Source of the DNA: Gammaproteobacteria bacterium
Lineage (GTDB): Bacteria > Pseudomonadota > Gammaproteobacteria > UBA6429 > Thiohalophilaceae
NCBI GenBank assembly: GCA_011052165.1
Contig: DRJN01000338.1
Coordinates: forward strand, 1-11,331
DNA: 11,331 bases
Direction of reading: 5' to 3'
Shown here: one piece after another, positions 7,585-11,331 of the stretch
Position numbering within the stretch: the first letter of the stretch is position 1
Layout of the letters: each line of letters begins with the position of its first letter
The notes under the pieces: model-generated
The model's database searches: none
What the model was told of the DNA's origin: nothing
What the model saw: the letters and a program-made list of their open reading frames with translations, nothing else
Made by a program: the position numbers and the translations under genes

Positions 7585-8946
7585 TTAGTTCCTCGTGGTG
7601 GCCTCGATCGATGTCCAGCGAAATGATAAGTAATCGTTATGCCCGGTGGTCAGTTTGATTTTTCCGAGGTTGCGCCGCAGAACAATATTATTATTGTGGT
7701 CCAGTAGCTCTACATGGGCAGAATACAGGCCAGCAGGCGCTTTCAATCGGGCGCATTGTATTTGTGCAGGCAGCGTCAGCCAGCTACGCGTATCCGCGCG
7801 CTCAGTCAGCACTCCGGCAATATTGACAATGAGGCCAGCCAGGCCGTTTCGCTGGCTGGCCTCATCTGATAGTTTATCTTTGGCTACCGCACGCGCCAGG
7901 GCGCGAGCGGTAATGGCTGCCATTTGTGATTTCAGGGTTTCAATTTCGAGGCTGCTGATGTCTTCCACTTTTTCGGTTTTAGTGACAAGTTTAGGGACAT
8001 TTTTCAGGTGTGGGCGAACGCTTTGCAGATACAGGCGGGCGTAGGCCACCGGAGTGTTGCGTTTCTCATAGTAGGGCAGAGAAATGCGAATCATATGCCC
8101 GGATTTGGGTTCGATAACCTGTACACTTGATTCACGTTTGATGGGCGCCAGGCCATTATTGAAAATAAACACCAGCTCGCTGGTATTCTGAATCCCTTTT
8201 TGTAAATTGGCAAGGTGCAGGTCAAATTCCTGTTCATATTTCCGACGTTCATTATACAGTCCAACTTTGTCGGCCATCCGGATCAGTGAGCGTTTAAGTT
8301 GTTGTGGTATGGCGATTCCATAGAGTGCAGCATGTTTTTGGTAGGCTTGATAGGCTTTACGATAGGCGATCATGGCGTCACTCCATTCACCAAGATCTTC
8401 ATAGATGATGCCACTGAGATAGCGGGCAAAGGGATCGACGCTGAGGGGGCTGTCCGGATCGTCCTGCATCAGTGCCCGCAGGCGAATATCCTCCTGCAAA
8501 ATTTCGACCCGCGCACCATTTAGATCGTTCATTTGCAGGTAGTTCAACGCGGCGTAAACGTTCAGCATGATTTGTTCAACCGGTGAACCAATATAGGTGC
8601 GTGTGGCGTCATTGATAATAAATGACGAGGTTTGCTCGGAAACACTGATAGCCGAGTATTTTTGCACGATGGCCTTGGCTTTTTTGATTTCCTCGTTGCT
8701 TTGTTTGAACTTGCCAAGCATGCGCAAAAGCATAGCCTTGTTGCAGACATAGAGAAACTGATCCCGGCTACTGCGGGGCTGTTTTTCAAGAGCCTGGAGG
8801 GCGCCGGTTGGATCATTCTTCAGCAGATTGCGCTCCACCGCGCGAAAGGACTGGCTGTAAGTGGCGCAGCCGCCAAGAACCAGGAATATACCCGCCATGG
8901 CTATGGCGGGTATGGTGCGCAGGCTCTGTCCTTCTCTCATCAACAT
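7585..8946 (-). CDS. COG3014-type TPR-like outer-membrane lipoprotein
   Basis: This is a 453-residue predicted lipoprotein with a canonical lipobox, LGGC at 24-27, and Ala at +2. Residues about 35-240 are helical with TPR-like spacing, for example GALQALEKQP (48-57), AMLLRMLGKFKQSNEEIKKA (71-90), ALNYLQMNDLNGARVEILQE (133-152) and IYEDLGEWSDAMIAYRKAYQ (181-200). The C-terminal third is beta-rich and contains ADTRSWLTLPAQIQCARL (384-401), followed by PAGLYSAHVEL (404-414), which I associate with the uncharacterised COG3014 group. TPR lipoproteins usually scaffold protein complexes, which suits a place beside lpoB, but no reaction or partner is known. It starts 19 nt after lpoB. ATG codons at 8946 and 8940 are both possible and neither has a clear Shine-Dalgarno, so translation may be coupled to lpoB. 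A perfect 11-bp hairpin lies in its signal-peptide codons. Confidence 0.85.
   Translation of the reverse strand: MLMREGQSLRTIPAIAMAGIFLVLGGCATYSQSFRAVERNLLKNDPTGALQALEKQPRSSRDQFLYVCNKAMLLRMLGKFKQSNEEIKKAKAIVQKYSAISVSEQTSSFIINDATRTYIGSPVEQIMLNVYAALNYLQMNDLNGARVEILQEDIRLRALMQDDPDSPLSVDPFARYLSGIIYEDLGEWSDAMIAYRKAYQAYQKHAALYGIAIPQQLKRSLIRMADKVGLYNERRKYEQEFDLHLANLQKGIQNTSELVFIFNNGLAPIKRESSVQVIEPKSGHMIRISLPYYEKRNTPVAYARLYLQSVRPHLKNVPKLVTKTEKVEDISSLEIETLKSQMAAITARALARAVAKDKLSDEASQRNGLAGLIVNIAGVLTERADTRSWLTLPAQIQCARLKAPAGLYSAHVELLDHNNNIVLRRNLGKIKLTTGHNDYLSFRWTSIEATTRN
8888..8913 (-). repeat. Perfect 11-bp stem-loop within signal-peptide codons of the COG3014-type gene
   Basis: ATACCCGCCAT (8888-8898) and ATGGCGGGTAT (8903-8913) are exact reverse complements around a 4-nt loop. 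The hairpin starts about 33 nt downstream of the start codon, in the codons for the IPAIAMAGI part of the signal peptide. It may slow early elongation or affect mRNA processing. It could also be a by-product of Ala/Gly/Met-rich coding. Confidence 0.75.
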
Positions 8947-8965
8947 GACAGAGTCGGCGGTTTGA

Positions 8966-9571
8966 TTAAAAGCGCAAGCGACTGTTTTTGATTAGCTTCT
9001 TGATTTTTTTCTGCCCCAGCCAAACCATCCGGTTATTGGCCAGACTGATCAGGTTGAGGTCAATCTGATAGTAGCGGAGCTGGGTTTTGCCTTCCATATC
9101 GACAATAGTATTGATGCTGCCTTTGAGCATAAAGTCCGCCCCCATTTCCTGACCCATCGCCTTGCGGGTTGATTCGCTGGCATTGATGTCCTGATCTTTG
9201 CGCTCCGAGCGGATTTCCTTTCGCTGATTACTCGAAGCCACAAAATTGATCTGGCCGGAATTAATCATGGCGCGTTCAATATCGGAAACGAAAGTTCTGA
9301 CATTAATATGCTCATCACTGAGGTTGCGTATCCTACCTACAATGACTGCCGGCTGGCGGTTATGTTTGCGGGCATAATTTCTGAACCAGGGACGATCCAG
9401 CATGTCCTTGATCATTGCTTCGGAGACCATGCGTGAGTCGGTATCGTTCCAGGCACCACTTAGATCAATGTCTTTATTGACAGCGACGCGTTGGACCTGA
9501 GTCGCACAGGCTGTGACGGCCAGGATAATAAAAATAGCGAGAGCTGCCAGTTTAAATTTTCTGATAAGCAT
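8966..9571 (-). CDS. lpoB: LpoB-family lipoprotein, penicillin-binding protein activator
   Basis: LpoB is an outer-membrane lipoprotein that, in E. coli, stimulates the peptidoglycan synthase PBP1B from across the periplasm. The 201-residue product has a signal peptide with lipobox VTAC (Cys22) and Ala at +2. The folded domain follows almost at once: DTDSRMVSEAMIKDML (43-58), PAVIVGRIRNLSDEHINV (74-91), INFVASSNQR (108-117), KAMGQEMGADFMLKGSI (137-153) and MVWLGQKKIKK (182-192), all typical of the COG3417 family. The mature linker before the domain is only about 18 residues with no Pro-rich stretch, unlike E. coli LpoB. The start is set at 9571 because GGAG (9581-9584) sits 9 nt before this ATG. 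The in-frame TTG at 9586 overlaps that Shine-Dalgarno. It is the second gene of the cassette, 26 nt after the short LPP20 gene. Confidence 0.92.
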   Translation of the reverse strand: MLIRKFKLAALAIFIILAVTACATQVQRVAVNKDIDLSGAWNDTDSRMVSEAMIKDMLDRPWFRNYARKHNRQPAVIVGRIRNLSDEHINVRTFVSDIERAMINSGQINFVASSNQRKEIRSERKDQDINASESTRKAMGQEMGADFMLKGSINTIVDMEGKTQLRYYQIDLNLISLANNRMVWLGQKKIKKLIKNSRLRF

Positions 9572-9597
9572 ATATCTGTTCTCCAATAGAGGGCGGT

Positions 9598-10170
9598 TTA
9601 CCTGGACGAAATCCTGTCAAAGATATTCTCTGCATGGCCGTTGATATAACGTTGCAGATCCTGATTCATGTGCCTGACATTTTTCATCACTTCTTTTACA
9701 TATTTCATGTCCAGTTCGGCGAGGGAATAAATGGTGCCGCTTTTCTTATCTTTCCAGCGGCCGATGATTCGCGCCCCTGAAAGATTTATTTTGGTAAGAT
9801 TTTTGATTTCACGGGAGACCGATTGTTGGGCTGCTGCGTCCTTGCCGGTTCCTGAGGCCGCGCTATAGTCCTGGCTGGCAACATCGAGATAAGAACTTAA
9901 TATGCGGGCAACTTCAGCGCGGGCGCGGTTGTCGGCAGTGGATTTCTGCAAGGAGGCATCGCCCATGACCGGCGCTTCGCCAACACCGTGAAAGAGTCTG
10001 CCTTTGTTGTTATTCAGGTACTGGGTGCCCTGATTAACCCAGTCAGGAGCCTCACTCATGCCCAGATCGCTTTCTACCAGCGTTTTGCCGGAACAGCCGA
10101 AAATGAGTAAAGTAAAGCCCGCCAGCATCAGGGCCTTGATAACGTGAGTCGAATAGTGCCATTTGTGCAT
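9598..10170 (-). CDS. LPP20-family lipoprotein, short form, first gene of the cassette
   Basis: This is a predicted outer-membrane lipoprotein of 190 residues. The signal peptide ends in IFGC with Cys26; Phe at -2 is atypical but tolerated in some lipoproteins, and Ser at +2 is compatible with export to the outer membrane. The LPP20 pattern follows: EAPDWVNQG (40-48), LFHGVGEAP (58-66), ADNRARAEVARIL (78-90), ARIIGRWKDKKSG (133-145) and YSLAELD (148-154), then a helical tail. LPP20-family members include Helicobacter Lpp20 and the flagellar FlgP, but no flagellar gene is nearby, so the role here is unknown. The start is the ATG at 10170, which has AGGAG (10178-10182) 7 nt upstream. A longer frame to 10311 would run through the promoter and bury the signal peptide behind 47 residues. 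It shares its core with the long LPP20 gene three positions downstream. Confidence 0.88.
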   Translation of the reverse strand: MHKWHYSTHVIKALMLAGFTLLIFGCSGKTLVESDLGMSEAPDWVNQGTQYLNNNKGRLFHGVGEAPVMGDASLQKSTADNRARAEVARILSSYLDVASQDYSAASGTGKDAAAQQSVSREIKNLTKINLSGARIIGRWKDKKSGTIYSLAELDMKYVKEVMKNVRHMNQDLQRYINGHAENIFDRISSR

Positions 10171-10220
10171 GGGGTAACTCCTGATGTCAATTAAAAAAGA
10201 AACTTGCAGAACCATATTTA

Positions 10221-10248
10221 AGCATACCCGGAGCCGGAGATCTGTCAA
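10221..10248 (-). promoter_or_regulatory. Sigma70-type promoter of the lipoprotein cassette
   Basis: On the minus strand a perfect TTGACA (10243-10248) is followed after 16 bp by TATGCT (10221-10226, 4 of 6). Transcription would start near 10214, leaving a leader of about 44 nt before the short LPP20 gene and its AGGAG. No second clear promoter was seen within the cassette, consistent with one transcript for four genes and possibly nadC. Confidence 0.6.
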
Positions 10249-10281
10249 TATTTTCCTGAAATTGCTATTGTTTCCCCCGTG

Positions 10282-10385
10282 TATTAATCGTTGCATAAGT
10301 ATTTGCCTCATAGCCCCCTCTCCCTCTGGGAGAGGGTTGGGGTGAGGGGATAAAATACATGCAAATACTTATGCAACGATTGATA
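10282..10385. repeat. Nested palindromic element (MITE- or REP-like) between divergent operons
   Basis: The outer arms at 10286-10306 and 10361-10381 are perfect 21-bp reverse complements. Allowing one mismatch they extend to 25 bp (10282-10306 and 10361-10385). Inside is a second hairpin: CCCTCTCCC (10316-10324), loop TCT, GGGAGAGGG (10328-10336), followed by TTGGGGTGAGGGG. The inner sequence matches a dispersed bacterial intergenic repeat I recognise, whereas the outer arms are unfamiliar. No transposase or clear target-site duplication is seen. The element ends 33 bp before the GTG start of the DUF1538 pair and lies about 34 bp beyond the -35 of the divergent lipoprotein promoter. Confidence 0.88.
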
Positions 10386-10418
10386 TCTCCCTTCCATGGA
10401 AGTTAACCAGGTCAGCAT

Positions 10419-11153
10419 GTGAAGAACACCCTCATCAGTATTTTCAAAACGCTGTATCTGAGTTTGCGGGATTTATATCCTATCATCCTGGTTATTGCCT
10501 TTTTCCAGATTGTTGTTTTGCACCAGCCCATTCCTCATCTTTTTCAGCTTCTCAGTGGCGCCCTGCTGGTGGTGATTGGCCTGAGCCTGTTTGTACAGGG
10601 TTTGCAGATGGGGCTGTTTCCCATCGGTGAGTCCATGGCCTATGCTTTTGCCCGCAAGGGCAGCCTGTTCTGGCTACTCGCATTTTCCTTTGCTCTGGGT
10701 TTTGGTACGACCATTGCTGAGCCGGCGCTGATTGCGGTGGCCAATAAAGCCGCTGATGTCGCGGCCGCGGCCGGGGTGGTGGCGAACACTGTGCAGGCGA
10801 AGGAGAGCTATGCGGATGGTTTGCGGTTGACGGTGGCCTTTTCCGTGGGCATTGCCCTGATCATCGGAGTCTTGCGGATCCTGCGCGGCTGGCCTGTTCA
10901 ATATCTAATCGTCGGCGGTTATATCGGTGTGGTAATCATGACGTTCTTTGCGCCGGATGACATCATCGGTATTGCCTATGATTCCGGTGGGGTCACCACG
11001 TCCACCATAACTGTGCCACTGGTGACCGCGCTGGGGGTGGGGCTGGCCTCCAGTATCAAGGGCCGAAATCCTATGGTGGACGGCTTCGGTCTGATTGCTT
11101 TTGCGTCGTTGACGCCCATGATTTTTGTTATGCTGTTCGGTATGATGCGGTGA
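10419..11153 (+). CDS. DUF1538 membrane protein, first of a tandem pair (UmpA-like)
   Basis: This is a 244-residue inner-membrane protein with about six or seven hydrophobic segments. The DUF1538 signature motifs are present: GFGTTIAEPAL (94-104) and DSGGVTTSTITVP (188-200), both with polar and charged residues inside membrane segments, as in transporters. A two-gene DUF1538 system, UmpAB from Halomonas, has been reported as a Na+(Li+,K+)/H+ antiporter, so cation/proton exchange is a plausible role by family. The start is GTG at 10419 with a weak AGG about 9 nt upstream. No in-frame ATG occurs before residue 64. I could not identify its promoter; the palindromic element occupies most of the upstream region. 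Its last codons overlap the start of the next gene. Confidence 0.9.
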   Translation: MKNTLISIFKTLYLSLRDLYPIILVIAFFQIVVLHQPIPHLFQLLSGALLVVIGLSLFVQGLQMGLFPIGESMAYAFARKGSLFWLLAFSFALGFGTTIAEPALIAVANKAADVAAAAGVVANTVQAKESYADGLRLTVAFSVGIALIIGVLRILRGWPVQYLIVGGYIGVVIMTFFAPDDIIGIAYDSGGVTTSTITVPLVTALGVGLASSIKGRNPMVDGFGLIAFASLTPMIFVMLFGMMR

Positions 11154-11331
11154 GCCATTTTTTTCTGCAATTACTGAGTATTACACTCGATACGGCTTTC
11201 GATGTGTTGCCGATCGTGGTCATTATTTTTGGGTTCCAGTTCCTGGTTATTCGCCAGCCTGTGCCGCATCTGAAGCAGGTGTTGCTGGGTTTTCTCTATG
11301 TTCTTCTGGGGTTGTCCTTCTTCCTGGTGGG
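11150..11331 (+). CDS. DUF1538 membrane protein, second of the pair (UmpB-like), 3' end cut by window edge
   Basis: Sixty codons are visible from a GTG start that overlaps the upstream TGA (GTGA at 11150-11153), a typical translational-coupling junction. The visible segment has AFDVLPIVVIIFGFQFLVIR (17-36), then QPVPHLKQVLLGFLYVLLGL (37-56). This matches the first gene's LRDLYPIILVIAFFQIVVLH and QPIPHLFQLLSGALLVVIGL, so the two are homologous. The hydrophobic character implies an inner-membrane protein and probably an obligate partner of the first product. The diagnostic AEP and GGVTT motifs lie beyond the window. Confidence 0.85.
   Translation, partial: MSHFFLQLLSITLDTAFDVLPIVVIIFGFQFLVIRQPVPHLKQVLLGFLYVLLGLSFFLV

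Noticed and set aside
9572..9586. TTG start for lpoB at 9586
   Set aside because: The TTG overlaps the GGAG that is correctly spaced for the ATG at 9571, and it adds five residues before an otherwise normal signal peptide.
10171..10311. 47-residue N-terminal extension of the short LPP20 protein
   Set aside because: The region contains the promoter and the AGGAG site, and the extension would place the lipoprotein signal peptide internally.

Overview
The window reads as chromosomal DNA of a free-living gammaproteobacterium of roughly 50% GC. This rests on an LpoB-family lipoprotein, an E. coli-like NadC, sigma70-type promoters, and two kinds of REP-like palindromic repeat of a sort I associate with sulfur- and methane-oxidising Gammaproteobacteria. 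The genus cannot be fixed by eye. I found no phage genes, transposase, CRISPR array, tRNA or rRNA.

Layout. (1) 1-3384, minus strand: a glycogen-use pair. pgm (PGM1-type phosphoglucomutase) is followed 76 bp downstream by glgP (alpha-glucan phosphorylase with a DUF3417-type N-terminus), which is cut by the left window edge. A good promoter (CTGACA-16-TATAAT on the minus strand) lies at 3492-3519. GlgP would release glucose-1-phosphate from glucan and Pgm would convert it to glucose-6-phosphate. (2) 3385-3809: a 425-bp divergent intergenic region. (3) 3810-5561, plus strand: a 583-residue protein of unknown function with a PilZ-like half motif near its C-terminus. (4) 5562-6464, minus strand: nadC (quinolinate phosphoribosyltransferase), convergent with the previous gene with no base between the two stop codons. 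(5) 6470-6547: two inverted copies of a 31-nt palindromic repeat. (6) 6557-10170, minus strand: four consecutive lipoprotein genes in the order LPP20-type, lpoB, COG3014-type TPR protein, long LPP20-type, with a TTGACA-16-TATGCT promoter at 10221-10248. (7) 10282-10385: a second palindromic element, with 21-bp perfect arms around a smaller hairpin. (8) 10419-11331, plus strand: two tandem DUF1538 membrane-protein genes overlapping by 4 nt (GTGA), the second cut by the right edge.

The most interesting unit is the four-lipoprotein cassette. All four products carry a signal peptide ending in a lipobox-like Cys, and none has Asp at +2, so all are predicted to reach the outer membrane. They are tightly spaced (2-26 nt), and the cassette is bracketed by the two palindromic elements. 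LpoB-family proteins activate class A penicillin-binding proteins, and LPP20-family proteins include FlgP, part of an outer-membrane flagellar disk. A multi-lipoprotein outer-membrane assembly is therefore a reasonable but unproven inference. The LpoB here lacks the long Pro-rich linker that E. coli LpoB uses to reach PBP1B, so its partner may differ.

Two starts were reset using ribosome-binding sites: lpoB to 9571 rather than a TTG at 9586, and the first LPP20 gene to 10170 rather than 10311.
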